From Chryseobacterium aureum (lineage in GTDB: Bacteria > Bacteroidota > Bacteroidia > Flavobacteriales > Weeksellaceae): DNA of 64,000 nucleotides. The notes beneath the pieces are model-generated. The model was not told where the DNA came from. It was given only the letters and a program-made list of their open reading frames with translations, and did not search any database. The position numbers and the translations under genes are program-made. Below are positions 1 through 8,796 of this stretch, one piece after another (the stretch's first letter is position 1; the number at the start of each line of letters is the position of its first letter). The stretch spans positions 1,798,001 to 1,862,000 of the forward strand of contig NZ_CP034661.1 in assembly GCF_003971235.1 (NCBI RefSeq). Reading direction: 5' to 3'.

Positions 1-1190
1 ATGATATCTGCTTCGATAATTTCACCACTTCTCGGGTCTACTACAGAGGGTCCCATTGCATTTGACTTTGGCGATGCGGCGTAAGTAATCACAGAATATC
101 TTACATCATCAATATCAAAATCTTCATCTTTTTCGTCCGGCATTTTCGCAATCACTGCATTTTTGAATCCTGCCTGCTCAAACGCCGCCTGCCAGTCATG
201 TACTCCGGCAATGATTTTATCACGCCATTGTTTGGGGGTTGCCGGGTCTATATAATAAACAATCGGTTTCTTAGGCTCTACCAGCTCACCTCTTAAATAT
301 TTTTCTTTATCCTCGTCTTTGGGTTCAAGATTCCATTTGGTAACGAAGAACTTTTCGTCCATTTTCTGCTGGTTATCATTAAATGACCAGTGTTTTTCGG
401 AGAAGAATCCTACTCTTGAATCGGCTACTCTTGGTTTCATCGGTATTGTAGAAAGCAGTACCAGATTGGTAGTAACGCCCAATGTTACCGGAAGATCTAC
501 CCCGCCTTCATTGACTGAGGTAGACAATTGAGACTTCACTACCAGGTTCTTTGGAAATGTCTTCACTCCTTCTATATAAGAAAGGCTTGATTTCACAGAA
601 CCTCCCAATCCTACATTGGCCAAAACATCGTTAAAGCTTTTCTGATTTCCATCAAAAACTTTGTTTACTTTAATGGCTACCGCTGTAGAATCACTGTTTT
701 GTGCTTCAATGTCAAAAACTTCAATGACAGATTCCGAAAAGTTGTCTTTTACAGATTTTGTAATGGCATCATTTTTTGGTGATGATACTTTGGGAACCAC
801 CGTTTTTACCCATACTTTTTTAGCTACGGGATCACGGTGAAAAGAGATGACCTTATTTTCATAGTTCATTCCTTTATTTAAGCCTGCTTCATTCACCTGC
901 ATCGGTACCTGAGAAAGCTTGTTGACTACCAAAAACTGACGCCCCATCAAACTGTCCGGAATTTCAAAATAAATATCCGTTTTTACCTGGATGGTATTAA
1001 AAAGTCCTTTTTTATAAGTTCCTTTTTTAATCAGGTCTTCAATTTTTTTTGTTTTCTTTGAGGAAGATGTTTCTGCCTTATCCGTTTTTTCTTTGTTGAC
1101 CTTTACTGTATCTTTATCTTTTTTCTGTGCTACTGCCATTGGTGAAGCCACAGCAAGACCGAGATACAGTGCGAGCCTGTAATTCTTCAT
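1..1190 (-). CDS. Zinc-dependent metalloprotease, DUF5117/DUF5118 type (3' end outside window)
   Basis: A reading frame opens with ATG at 1190 and stays open to the left edge, giving about 396 residues of the N-terminal part. The first ~21 residues (MKNYRLALYLGLAVASPMAV) form a signal peptide, followed by a Lys/Thr-rich linker. The visible part matches the layout of large secreted Bacteroidota metalloproteases: an N-terminal DUF5118-like segment, then a DUF5117-like segment with the stretch YYIDPATPKQWRDKI and DPRSGEIIEADI close to the edge. In this family the HExxH zinc site lies further downstream, so it is not visible here. The start is 123 bases beyond the end of the divergent-side kinase gene, which is on the same strand, so the two could be cotranscribed. 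Family call by recognition; substrate unknown. Confidence 0.8.
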   Translation of the reverse strand, partial: MKNYRLALYLGLAVASPMAVAQKKDKDTVKVNKEKTDKAETSSSKKTKKIEDLIKKGTYKKGLFNTIQVKTDIYFEIPDSLMGRQFLVVNKLSQVPMQVNEAGLNKGMNYENKVISFHRDPVAKKVWVKTVVPKVSSPKNDAITKSVKDNFSESVIEVFDIEAQNSDSTAVAIKVNKVFDGNQKSFNDVLANVGLGGSVKSSLSYIEGVKTFPKNLVVKSQLSTSVNEGGVDLPVTLGVTTNLVLLSTIPMKPRVADSRVGFFSEKHWSFNDNQQKMDEKFFVTKWNLEPKDEDKEKYLRGELVEPKKPIVYYIDPATPKQWRDKIIAGVHDWQAAFEQAGFKNAVIAKMPDEKDEDFDIDDVRYSVITYAASPKSNAMGPSVVDPRSGEIIEADI

Positions 1191-1313
1191 TAAAATAGTC
1201 CGATTCATTCCAAATAGTAAATATCTTAGTTTCAGCCGCAAAGCTAGAGGTATCATGAATCATATAAATAATATTAGGGAGTGAATGGTGCTAATTCGGG
1301 AGTGAATGGATTT

Positions 1314-2903
1314 TTATTTTCCCTTCATTAATGGCAAAAAACATACGAAATATTCACCATCTACAGAAATATGAAGAAGATTATTCTTAAAATACCCATA
1401 AACCTGATTCAAATAATCAATTCCGAATTTTTCTCCCTGGACCGGTTCTGTTTTAGGCTGCCAGATATTCTTCACTGTAATTCCTTCGGTATCTACTATA
1501 ATCATAATTTCCAAAGGCTGGTCAATTGTAGCAATATTATGCTTTACAGCATTTTCCGTGACAATCTGCAATGATAAGTACGGAATTCTTTTTTCCAGAC
1601 TTTCAGAATCATTAATAATAATTTCAAACCTTATTTCCTCATCAAACCTGCTTTTCAGAAGTTCCATATACTGCTGTATGAATTTGATTTCCTGCGAAAC
1701 CGGAACAATATTTTCTTTCGGAGGTACTATCAGATACCTGTAAATCTTGGAAAGATTCATGGTAAACTTCTGGGCATTCTCCTTATTGATCCCAATTAAC
1801 ATATACAGAGAATTGAGTGAATTGAAAAGGAAATGCGGATTGATGTTATTCTTAAGCTGCTGAAGCTGATTGATGACTTCGGCTTTGTGCATCTTTTCAT
1901 TTTCTATCAGCAATAGATTCTTCTCAGACTGTATTTTTTCTTTTTCCTGGTACGCAAGGCTGGTGGCTCTTTGAAACAATATAAAAACTGTTACAATCAG
2001 AAACAGCGCTGCCAGAAAAATATAAACGGTGTAAGTTTTTATCTTGCTGATATTTTCGTCAATGATAAAGTTCACATGGTTCACTACGGTATATCCATCG
2101 AAATTATCCGTTTTCAAGGGTTTAATGAAACGGGTTACTTCTACTCCCAGATATTCTGAAACAGCGGTTCCCTGAGTATAACCTGCTTCAGTTTTACTGG
2201 TCAGCGTATCATAAGGTTTAATATCTGTAAAGTCAAAAATATTTTTCCCGATATATTTTTTTTCTGGATGGGTAATGCAAATTCCTTCTTTGGTAAAAAC
2301 ATATGCGTACGTATTGGAACTCTTGTCGACATTGATAAAATACTGATGGAGATCATCCAGACTCACGGTAGATCCATAATACAGTTTGTTTTTATCGGGC
2401 AGCATCAAAGAATCATAGCTTATCCAGTACATGCTGTCCTTTTTGGTAATCAAAAGATCTTTGAAATGTCCGGGACCATTATTTTTTATGACAATAGATT
2501 GCTCCTGATTATCATTCTTTTTGAAAATATCAGATAAAGGATTATTACTCTCGGTCTTCCCTGAACGACTATTTTCATAATAATACCAGCTGTAGGGCAG
2601 CAAATTTCTTTTTTTGTTTAGATCATTTAAAACTAACGAATAATCTTTGTAATTCTTTAAACCATCTTTCTGAATCAGTGCACGGAGCAAATATTGATAA
2701 TCTTCAATATTTCTGAATTCATGTTCTATGGATTCGTATTTCCGGTAGAAAGTTTTCTTTGCAAAATCATCGGTATTTTTCCGGCTGTCTTCGGTAATCA
2801 GAAGGCTCAGCACAGCAAATGCTGCCACTGCAATCAGGCAGGCAGCTAAAGCGGTAATATAAATGGATTTTTTGGATAAAGCGTGCTTAAAATTAATAAT
2901 CAA
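1314..2903 (-). CDS. LytS/YehU-type sensor histidine kinase (His_kinase family)
   Basis: This is a 529-residue membrane sensor kinase. One membrane segment lies at about residues 14-36, followed by a ~250-residue extracytoplasmic sensor region (Cache-like by layout), a second membrane segment at about 292-312, a coiled-coil linker and the cytoplasmic His_kinase domain. The phospho-acceptor motif is NPHFLFNSLNSL. An N-box-like stretch TENAVKHN follows, and the C-terminal ATPase part is short, as is usual in this family. Such kinases normally pair with a LytTR response regulator, but none is encoded within reach, so it is an orphan here. The only usable start is TTG at 2903, with a clear -7 box 45 bases upstream. 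Its signal is unknown. Confidence 0.85.
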   Translation of the reverse strand: MIINFKHALSKKSIYITALAACLIAVAAFAVLSLLITEDSRKNTDDFAKKTFYRKYESIEHEFRNIEDYQYLLRALIQKDGLKNYKDYSLVLNDLNKKRNLLPYSWYYYENSRSGKTESNNPLSDIFKKNDNQEQSIVIKNNGPGHFKDLLITKKDSMYWISYDSLMLPDKNKLYYGSTVSLDDLHQYFINVDKSSNTYAYVFTKEGICITHPEKKYIGKNIFDFTDIKPYDTLTSKTEAGYTQGTAVSEYLGVEVTRFIKPLKTDNFDGYTVVNHVNFIIDENISKIKTYTVYIFLAALFLIVTVFILFQRATSLAYQEKEKIQSEKNLLLIENEKMHKAEVINQLQQLKNNINPHFLFNSLNSLYMLIGINKENAQKFTMNLSKIYRYLIVPPKENIVPVSQEIKFIQQYMELLKSRFDEEIRFEIIINDSESLEKRIPYLSLQIVTENAVKHNIATIDQPLEIMIIVDTEGITVKNIWQPKTEPVQGEKFGIDYLNQVYGYFKNNLLHISVDGEYFVCFLPLMKGK

Positions 2904-2947
2904 AATCTCTGAATTATGGATTTCCCTACATATAAATTATTCGTTTG

Positions 2948-2955
2948 CAAAGATA
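2948..2955 (-). promoter_or_regulatory. -7 box (TATCTTTG) for the LytS-type kinase
   Basis: Perfect match to the Bacteroidota TAnnTTTG element on the minus strand, 45 bases before the TTG start at 2903. No convincing -33 TTTG is seen. Confidence 0.6.
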
Positions 2956-3152
2956 TAACAAAGATTTCAGGACTGTAAAGTGAATTAAATTTAGATTTTG
3001 GATTTTTTTGAAAACCTAGCAGGCAGCGTATAAAATCCAAAGTATAAAACCGGGTTAAGTCTTAAAGTTCGTTAATATCGTCATTCGGGCAACAGATTCA
3101 GCATGCTATATTTTGAAAATTAATTATCTTCGCCTACAAATCTTATTTGAAC

Positions 3153-4328
3153 ATGAAGAAGATCATCTCCGGGATATCTATTTTTTGTACCATTGCTATT
3201 TCAGCTCAGGAAGCGATCAAGTTTCAGGAACTGCCTTTCAAGGATATTATTGCAAAAGCCAAGAAGGAAAAGAAACTGGTTTTTATTGATGCCTATGCCT
3301 CATGGTGCGGCCCCTGTAAAATGATGGAAAAAAATGTTTTCACACAGAAATCCGTGAGTGATTATTACAATACCAACTTCATTAATGCCAGATTTGATAT
3401 GGAAAAAGGAGAAGGCAGGGACATTGCTTCCAAATTCGGAGTACGTTCTTATCCTACCTACCTTTTCCTAAACGGAGAAGGTGAGCTTGTTTCCAGAAAT
3501 ACAGGATATATGGAAGAAAGTCTGTTTGTAGCAATGGCTCAGGACATTAATTCACCCGGAAATAAAAAGGGTTCTTTGAAAGACCGTTTTGCCGGTGGTG
3601 AAAAAGATCCTGAATTTCTGATCAACATCATGAAACTGAATGCTAATTCAGACTATGATTTCGCCAAAAAGGCTTCCGAAAGATATTTTCAAAATAAAAA
3701 GAAGACTGAAGAATTGACTAAAGATGAAATTGGATTTCTTCTTTATTTCGTAAAATCATCTGAAGATACCAATTATAATGTTTTTGCATCCCGGAAAGCA
3801 GAGATCATTAAATTTCTTCCCGAAGAAACCTACAATGAATTTGATGCGCAGCTGAAATTAGGAAAAATAGTAGAACAGTCTATTGATGATAAAAATAAAA
3901 AAATCAACGATGACTATTTCATGAAAACTGCTGAACCTCTGGTTGGAAAAGAAGCTGCCCTGAAAAAACTGAATCAGACAAAGCTGAGCTATTATGAGCA
4001 AAACAGTAATTTTCCAGAATACGAAAAAGCCGCTTTAGACTATTATAAAAATGCTGATGCCTTTGATCCCAATGAACTTTTAAGAGCAGCCTGGGTATTT
4101 GCAGATCATGTAAAAACTCCAACTTCATTAAAGAAAGCTACTGAATGGGCAGAAAAATCGGTCATGAGAAGCGAAACTTCAGAAAACACTTATATACTCG
4201 CTAAGCTTTATCATCTTACAGGAAATAAAGAGATGGCAAAAAACTATGCTGAAATGTCTAAAAATATGGCAGCTCAGGGTAATAAGGATTCTCAATTGGC
4301 AGATGAACTATTAAAGCAGATAAAATAA
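3153..4328 (+). CDS. Secreted thioredoxin-fold protein
   Basis: A 391-residue protein. It has a signal peptide (MKKIISGISIFCTIAISAQE, cleavage near residue 19), then a thioredoxin-like domain at about 20-140 with the redox motif WCGPC. The remaining ~250 residues are helical and charged and look like TPR-type repeats near the C-terminus (ENTYILAKLYHLTGNKEMAK). It probably acts in the periplasm as a disulfide or thiol oxidoreductase; clients are unknown. I chose ATG at 3153 over an in-frame TTG at 3147, because the signal peptide then begins properly with MKK. It lies 13 bases before the outer-membrane barrel gene, so the two probably form an operon. A weak -7-like sequence (TATCTTCG) lies at 3125-3132. 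Confidence 0.85.
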   Translation: MKKIISGISIFCTIAISAQEAIKFQELPFKDIIAKAKKEKKLVFIDAYASWCGPCKMMEKNVFTQKSVSDYYNTNFINARFDMEKGEGRDIASKFGVRSYPTYLFLNGEGELVSRNTGYMEESLFVAMAQDINSPGNKKGSLKDRFAGGEKDPEFLINIMKLNANSDYDFAKKASERYFQNKKKTEELTKDEIGFLLYFVKSSEDTNYNVFASRKAEIIKFLPEETYNEFDAQLKLGKIVEQSIDDKNKKINDDYFMKTAEPLVGKEAALKKLNQTKLSYYEQNSNFPEYEKAALDYYKNADAFDPNELLRAAWVFADHVKTPTSLKKATEWAEKSVMRSETSENTYILAKLYHLTGNKEMAKNYAEMSKNMAAQGNKDSQLADELLKQIK

Positions 4329-4341
4329 ACATTACATACTG

Positions 4342-4974
4342 ATGAAATATAAATTATTAGCAGCAGGCATTTTAGCTTTCCTGTCAGCAGGTACTTTGAG
4401 TGCTCAGGAACAGGAACAAGGAGGACAGGATAAAAGTTTATACATAAAAGGAAATGCTTTATTTGCTCCGATAGGGATTTTAAACCTCGCAATAGAAAAA
4501 CAGATCAGCCCCAAATATACCCTTCAGGGAGATGTTTTTATTTCACCATGGAAATCATTTGCAGGACATGAATTACAGATGTATTCACTTTCTGTGGAAG
4601 GGAGATATTATTTTAAAGAAGCCTTCAAGAATTGGTATATCGGCGCCAATATTGGAGTTTCTGCTTTTAATCTTCAAAAATGGAGTTACTGGAATGATAG
4701 AACGGGACCTAATTACGAAGGAGAAATTGTCATGAATTCTAACCTTTATCAAAAAGGATATTCTATAATGTTGGGAGCTACTGCAGGATATCAGTTTCAG
4801 TTGTCCGAGCGCTGGAATATTGATCTTTACGCAACAGTCGGAACATCACAAGGATTTTATAGAGGATATGACCGTACAACAGGAAGACGTTATGATTCTG
4901 CTGATCACTTAAACAAAAGCGGTGAAATTATTCCGTACAGAGGAGGGGTGATGATTTCGTATAAATTAAAATAA
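4342..4974 (+). CDS. DUF3575-type outer-membrane beta-barrel protein
   Basis: A 210-residue protein with a signal peptide (residues 1-21, ending LSAQE), followed by alternating amphipathic strands typical of a small outer-membrane barrel: YIKGNALFAPIGILNLAIEKQ, then LSVEGRYYF and WYIGANIGVSAF. The C-terminus MISYKLK is barrel-like. The pattern resembles DUF3575 proteins of Bacteroidota. Function is unknown. It sits between the thioredoxin-fold gene and a small membrane protein gene with gaps of 13 and 4 bases, suggesting cotranscription. Confidence 0.8.
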   Translation: MKYKLLAAGILAFLSAGTLSAQEQEQGGQDKSLYIKGNALFAPIGILNLAIEKQISPKYTLQGDVFISPWKSFAGHELQMYSLSVEGRYYFKEAFKNWYIGANIGVSAFNLQKWSYWNDRTGPNYEGEIVMNSNLYQKGYSIMLGATAGYQFQLSERWNIDLYATVGTSQGFYRGYDRTTGRRYDSADHLNKSGEIIPYRGGVMISYKLK

Positions 4975-4978
4975 AACC

Positions 4979-5185
4979 ATGAAGCCATTCGGAAGAAACC
5001 ATATTATTATTTCTGTGATCACTTTTGTGATCCTTTTTTTGATGAACTATATCGGGAATGATCTTCCTGACAAATTACAGAGAGCTTTGATGACTGCTTT
5101 TGCGGGAGTTGTAGGACTAACTGTTGGACTTTTTATATTAAATAAGGGCAGAAATGATAAAAATCCGCCCCAAAATTTTGATTAA
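4979..5185 (+). CDS. Small two-helix membrane protein
   Basis: A 68-residue protein with two predicted membrane helices, at about residues 8-25 and 38-55, separated by a short polar loop (NDLPDKLQR), and a charged Asn/Lys-rich tail. I do not recognise a family. It starts 4 bases after the DUF3575 gene and probably shares its transcript. Its TAA stop abuts the stop codon of the convergent namZ-like gene with no intergenic base. Confidence 0.6.
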   Translation: MKPFGRNHIIISVITFVILFLMNYIGNDLPDKLQRALMTAFAGVVGLTVGLFILNKGRNDKNPPQNFD

Positions 5186-6382
5186 TTAATCTTCATATAC
5201 CACATATCGGATTCTGATCTTTTCGAAATTTTCCAGACCCTTTTTCCATGAAGCTTTAATTTCCGGAATTGATTTTCCTTCAATGATCTGTTTTCTGAAT
5301 TCATCAGTTCCGGATAAGGTATCAAACCAAAGGTTTTTCAGGAAAAAATCCTGCTGAGGGTTTTTATAGTTCTGGTAGGCTTTGATGACCCATTCCAGAT
5401 TCAAAGCTCTTAAATCATTAGGATAATTGGACAGGTTTTCGCCATAGCATAGTTTTCCGTTCAGGAAAGGATCTTTGGCACCATAGCTTGGCTTTGGAGT
5501 AAACTGATACGGCAGGTTTTCCGTCCATGGAGATCCATAAATCTGGAAAGGAAGCTCTGTTCCTCTTCCTACAGAAACCTGAGTTCCTTCAAAAAAGCAC
5601 AGGCTTGGATATAAGTTGATAGCTTTATCATTAGGTAAGTTAGGAGAAGGTTTATCAAGCATCGGGTAACGCTGTTTTTTGTGATAATTTTTCATCGGGA
5701 CGAGGATGTACCTGGCCTGAACTCCATTTTTCAGCCACTTCTCACCGTTCACCATTTTCCCGTACTCTCCTATTGTGAGTCCATACACCACAGGCACCTC
5801 ATGCATTCCTACAAAACTCGTCCATTTTTTTCTCAGAACAGGGCCGTCCGTATACCCGTCATGTGGATTGGGGCGATCCAGCACCATAATCTCTACATTA
5901 TTTTCAGCGCCTGCTTCCATGAGATATGACAAAGTGGAAATATAGGTATAGAATCTCACGCCTACATCCTGAATATCAAAAATAACGAGATCAATCCCGG
6001 AAAGCTGCTCCGGCTTTGGTTTTTTATTATTACCATACAGGGAAACGATAGGAATTCCTGTTTTAACATCTACTCCGTTTTTTACCTTCGCTCCTGCATC
6101 GGCATCACCTCTGAAACCATGTTCGGGAGCAAAAATAGATTTGATTTTAACCCCACTTTTTACCAAAAAATCTACTAAATGTGTTCTGTCACTCATTAAG
6201 CCCGTCTGATTGGTGACTACCCCGATGGTTTTACCTTTTAAAAGAGGTAAATAGATTTCAGGCTGGTCTGCACCCGTTTTAAAATCCGATTGAACTTGAG
6301 TCTGAGAATAATATTGGTTGAATACTCCTAAAAAAATTAGGCAAATCAGAAGTAAATTTTTAATTTTGAAATCTAAATTCAT
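5186..6382 (-). CDS. namZ: DUF1343 family exo-beta-N-acetylmuramidase (NamZ-like)
   Basis: A 398-residue exported protein of the DUF1343 family, whose characterised member NamZ removes terminal N-acetylmuramic acid from peptidoglycan fragments. A signal peptide covers residues 1-27 (LLLICLIFLGVFNQYYSQ). Family landmarks are VVTNQTGL, FAPEHGFRGDADAG, VIFDIQDVGVRFYTY, VLDRPNPHDG and GRGTELPFQ. The frame extends upstream to 6550, but the ATG at 6382 gives the proper signal peptide and frees the divergent permease gene. It probably acts in the periplasm in cell-wall recycling. It converges end to end with the small membrane protein gene. The family call is strong; exact substrate is inferred from the family. 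Confidence 0.85.
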   Translation of the reverse strand: MNLDFKIKNLLLICLIFLGVFNQYYSQTQVQSDFKTGADQPEIYLPLLKGKTIGVVTNQTGLMSDRTHLVDFLVKSGVKIKSIFAPEHGFRGDADAGAKVKNGVDVKTGIPIVSLYGNNKKPKPEQLSGIDLVIFDIQDVGVRFYTYISTLSYLMEAGAENNVEIMVLDRPNPHDGYTDGPVLRKKWTSFVGMHEVPVVYGLTIGEYGKMVNGEKWLKNGVQARYILVPMKNYHKKQRYPMLDKPSPNLPNDKAINLYPSLCFFEGTQVSVGRGTELPFQIYGSPWTENLPYQFTPKPSYGAKDPFLNGKLCYGENLSNYPNDLRALNLEWVIKAYQNYKNPQQDFFLKNLWFDTLSGTDEFRKQIIEGKSIPEIKASWKKGLENFEKIRIRYVVYED

Positions 6383-6386
6383 AAGC

Positions 6387-7616
6387 TTGAAATTTCCTTT
6401 ATATTTCTCGAGAAAAATAGCATTTTCCAAAGATAACAAAAATAACCTTTCAAGGGTTATCATCTTCATTGGCAGGCTTTCCGTAGCACTGGGAATCATT
6501 GTTTCCCTAATTACTGTAGCCACCGGTTTTGGATCCAAAAAAGCAATCAAAGAGAGGCTGGCAGATTTCAGCGGACATATTACGGTAAGATCTACACGGT
6601 CGAATTCTTCTTATAATACTTCCGTGCTTGATAATCAGGGGCTGAATATTGCTAAAATTAAAGAGCTTCCCGATGTGGAAAGTATTCAGAAATATGTGAC
6701 AGTGACCGGAATTATGCGGAATGAACACAATTTCGCAGGAATTATCTTTAAAGGAATCGGAAAAGATTTCGACAGTTTAAGATTCAAAAAATTCCTTATT
6801 GCCGGAACAACCCCAAAAGTAACGGAAAAAGGATTCAATAACAACGTTGCTATTTCACAAAAAGTAGCCAAAGATCTTCATCTTAAGCTTAATGACAGTA
6901 TTGTTACCGTATTTTTAAAAGCAGATCAAAAACCCCTTTACCGTAAATTCAGAGTCATAGGTATTTACAGAACTGACATCAAACTCATTGACGAACAGTT
7001 TGTAATCGGTGGAATCAACCATGCAAGAAAGATCCAGGATATGAAGCCCGATGAAATTGGCGGAATTGATATCTTCCTGAAAAATGTAAATGATATTGAT
7101 AAAGATTTTCCTGACATTGAAAAACTGATCGGCTATAAAAACTACGCTGAAAAAGCAACTGAAAAATTCCCCCAGATTACCGACTGGATCAGTATTTTTG
7201 ACACCAACATCGCCCTGATTATCATCATCATGCTGATTGTAGTGGTGATTAATATTATCATGGTTCTTCTGATCCTAATTATTGAAAGAACCAATTCTAT
7301 TGGTCTTCTTAAAACGTTGGGAGCCAGCAATTCACAGATAAGAGCTACATTTATCAACTATACTCTGATTATTATGATTCCGGGACTTTTATATGGAAAT
7401 GCCATCGGCTTAGGACTTATTTTGATCCAGAAATTTTTTGGAATAATCAAACTTAACCCGGAAAACTATTATGTAAGTACGGTTCCTGTAGACCTTAATC
7501 CTATTGCGATTATCTCTATTTCTGTGGGAATTCTCTTTATATCAGGTCTGGCTTTGATTATTCCCAGCTACCTGATCAGTAAGATTTCTCCGGTGAAGGC
7601 GATTAAGTATAACTAA
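6387..7616 (+). CDS. LolC/LolE/MacB-type ABC transporter permease (FtsX family)
   Basis: About 409 residues with the four-helix FtsX permease layout. There is one membrane helix near the N-terminus (VIIFIGRLSVALGIIVSLIT), a large periplasmic domain (about 65-285), then three C-terminal helices in the FtsX domain (IALIIIIMLIVVVINIIMVL and two more), ending SPVKAIKYN. Such permeases extract lipoproteins or other substrates from the inner membrane together with an ATPase, which is not encoded next to this gene. No ATG fits. The TTG at 6387 (LKFPLYFSRKIAFSK) gives the family's usual N-terminus, and another TTG at 6318 would overlap namZ. The starts of namZ and this gene are only 4 bases apart, so their promoters must lie inside each other's coding sequence. 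Confidence 0.8.
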   Translation: MKFPLYFSRKIAFSKDNKNNLSRVIIFIGRLSVALGIIVSLITVATGFGSKKAIKERLADFSGHITVRSTRSNSSYNTSVLDNQGLNIAKIKELPDVESIQKYVTVTGIMRNEHNFAGIIFKGIGKDFDSLRFKKFLIAGTTPKVTEKGFNNNVAISQKVAKDLHLKLNDSIVTVFLKADQKPLYRKFRVIGIYRTDIKLIDEQFVIGGINHARKIQDMKPDEIGGIDIFLKNVNDIDKDFPDIEKLIGYKNYAEKATEKFPQITDWISIFDTNIALIIIIMLIVVVINIIMVLLILIIERTNSIGLLKTLGASNSQIRATFINYTLIIMIPGLLYGNAIGLGLILIQKFFGIIKLNPENYYVSTVPVDLNPIAIISISVGILFISGLALIIPSYLISKISPVKAIKYN

Positions 7617-7675
7617 TACAATAATTGATAATTGATAATTAAAATTTATTAATTGTATTTCAGATTATTTCAGGG

Positions 7676-7695
7676 TTATCCACACGTTATCCACA
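7676..7695 (+). promoter_or_regulatory. Two tandem perfect DnaA boxes (TTATCCACA)
   Basis: TTATCCACA occurs at 7676-7684 and again at 7687-7695, in the same orientation, 11 bases (about one helical turn) apart. An AT-rich stretch (7617-7670) precedes them and a -7 box follows at 7718. They lie where a regulator of the downstream PLP-enzyme promoter would bind. Their sequence equals the canonical high-affinity DnaA box; function here is inference. Confidence 0.6.
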
Positions 7696-7717
7696 GTGGA
7701 GATAATTTTAAAAGCCG

Positions 7718-7725
7718 TATCTTTG
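7718..7725 (+). promoter_or_regulatory. -7 box (TATCTTTG) for the PLP-enzyme gene
   Basis: Perfect TAnnTTTG, 19 bases before the ATG at 7745 and 22 bases after the second DnaA box. Confidence 0.65.
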
Positions 7726-7744
7726 CGCTGCTTATAAAACATTT

Positions 7745-8737
7745 ATGAAATACGCAAAAAATATCCTTGAAACGATAGGTAACACACCGCTGGTAAAGCT
7801 TAACAAAGTATTAGGTGAAGATTTTCCGGCATTAGTATTAGCAAAAGTAGAGACCTTCAATCCCGGAAATTCCGTAAAGGACAGAATGGCTCTTAAAATG
7901 ATAGAAGATGCCGAAAAAGACGGCAGATTAAAACCTGGAGGAACTATTATCGAAGGGACTTCCGGAAATACGGGAATGGGATTGGCGCTGGCTGCCATTA
8001 TCAAAGGGTACAAATGTATCTTTGTAACGAATTCAAAACAGTCTAAAGAAAAATGTGATATTCTTCGTGCTGTAGGGGCAGAAGTAATTGTTTGTCCTAC
8101 TGACGTAAAACCTACCGATCCACGTTCTTATTATTCAGTTTCCAAAAGGCTGGCTAAAGAAACGGAAAACGGATGGTATGTGAATCAATATGATAACTTA
8201 TCCAACAGAGCCGCTCATTATGAATCTACCGCTCCGGAAATCTGGGAACAGACAGAAGGAAAACTGACTCATTTTGTAGTAGGAGCCGGAACAGGAGGTA
8301 CCATCACAGGATGCGGAACATTCTTCAAAGAAAAAAATTCTGACATCAAAGTAATCGGAGTAGATACTTACGGTTCTATTCTGAAGGAATTCCATGAAAC
8401 GGGTGAACTTCATTATGATCACGCTTACACTTATATTACAGAAGGTATCGGGGAAGATATTATTCCTGAAAACTATGACATGTCTGTAATTGACCACTTT
8501 GAAAAAGTAACGGATAAAGATGGAGCCATCTATGCAAGAAAACTAGCTAAAGAAGAAGGTATTTTCTGCGGGTATTCTGCCGGAAGTGCCATCGCTTCCT
8601 TGATCCAGATGAAAGATCAGTTCACTAAAGATGATGTAATTGTCGTTCTGCTTCATGACCATGGTTCAAGATATGTAGGGAAAATCTACAATGACGAGTG
8701 GATGAAAGAAATGGGGTGGCTGGAAGAAAGCAAATAA
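7745..8737 (+). CDS. PLP-dependent cysteine synthase / cystathionine beta-synthase family enzyme
   Basis: A 330-residue fold-type II PLP enzyme. The PLP lysine is K45 in NPGNSVKDR. The substrate loop GTSGNTGMG is at 71-79, the phosphate-binding GTGGT at 182-186, and the C-terminal serine in CGYSAGSA. The stretch NQYDNLSNRAAHYEST is closer to cystathionine beta-synthase than to CysK, but there is no heme or CBS regulatory domain. It therefore makes cysteine or cystathionine from serine or O-acetylserine; which one is not decided by sequence. It is monocistronic, with a -7 box 19 bases upstream, tandem DnaA boxes just beyond that, and a strong terminator 20 bases downstream. Confidence 0.9.
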   Translation: MKYAKNILETIGNTPLVKLNKVLGEDFPALVLAKVETFNPGNSVKDRMALKMIEDAEKDGRLKPGGTIIEGTSGNTGMGLALAAIIKGYKCIFVTNSKQSKEKCDILRAVGAEVIVCPTDVKPTDPRSYYSVSKRLAKETENGWYVNQYDNLSNRAAHYESTAPEIWEQTEGKLTHFVVGAGTGGTITGCGTFFKEKNSDIKVIGVDTYGSILKEFHETGELHYDHAYTYITEGIGEDIIPENYDMSVIDHFEKVTDKDGAIYARKLAKEEGIFCGYSAGSAIASLIQMKDQFTKDDVIVVLLHDHGSRYVGKIYNDEWMKEMGWLEESK

Positions 8738-8756
8738 GAGTAACTAAACAATAAAA

Positions 8757-8785
8757 AACGGAGCAAAATAATTTTGCTCCGTTTT
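8757..8785. terminator. Bidirectional terminator
   Basis: The hairpin acggagcaaaat / attttgctccgt is flanked by A-rich sequence on one side and a T-run on the other. It serves the PLP-enzyme gene (+) and the convergent YcxB-like gene (-). Confidence 0.8.
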
Positions 8786-8796
8786 TGTTTTTATTA

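Noticed and set aside
1371..2537. Several plus-strand frames across the sensor kinase gene
   Set aside because: They are shadows of the strong minus-strand gene and carry no recognisable features.
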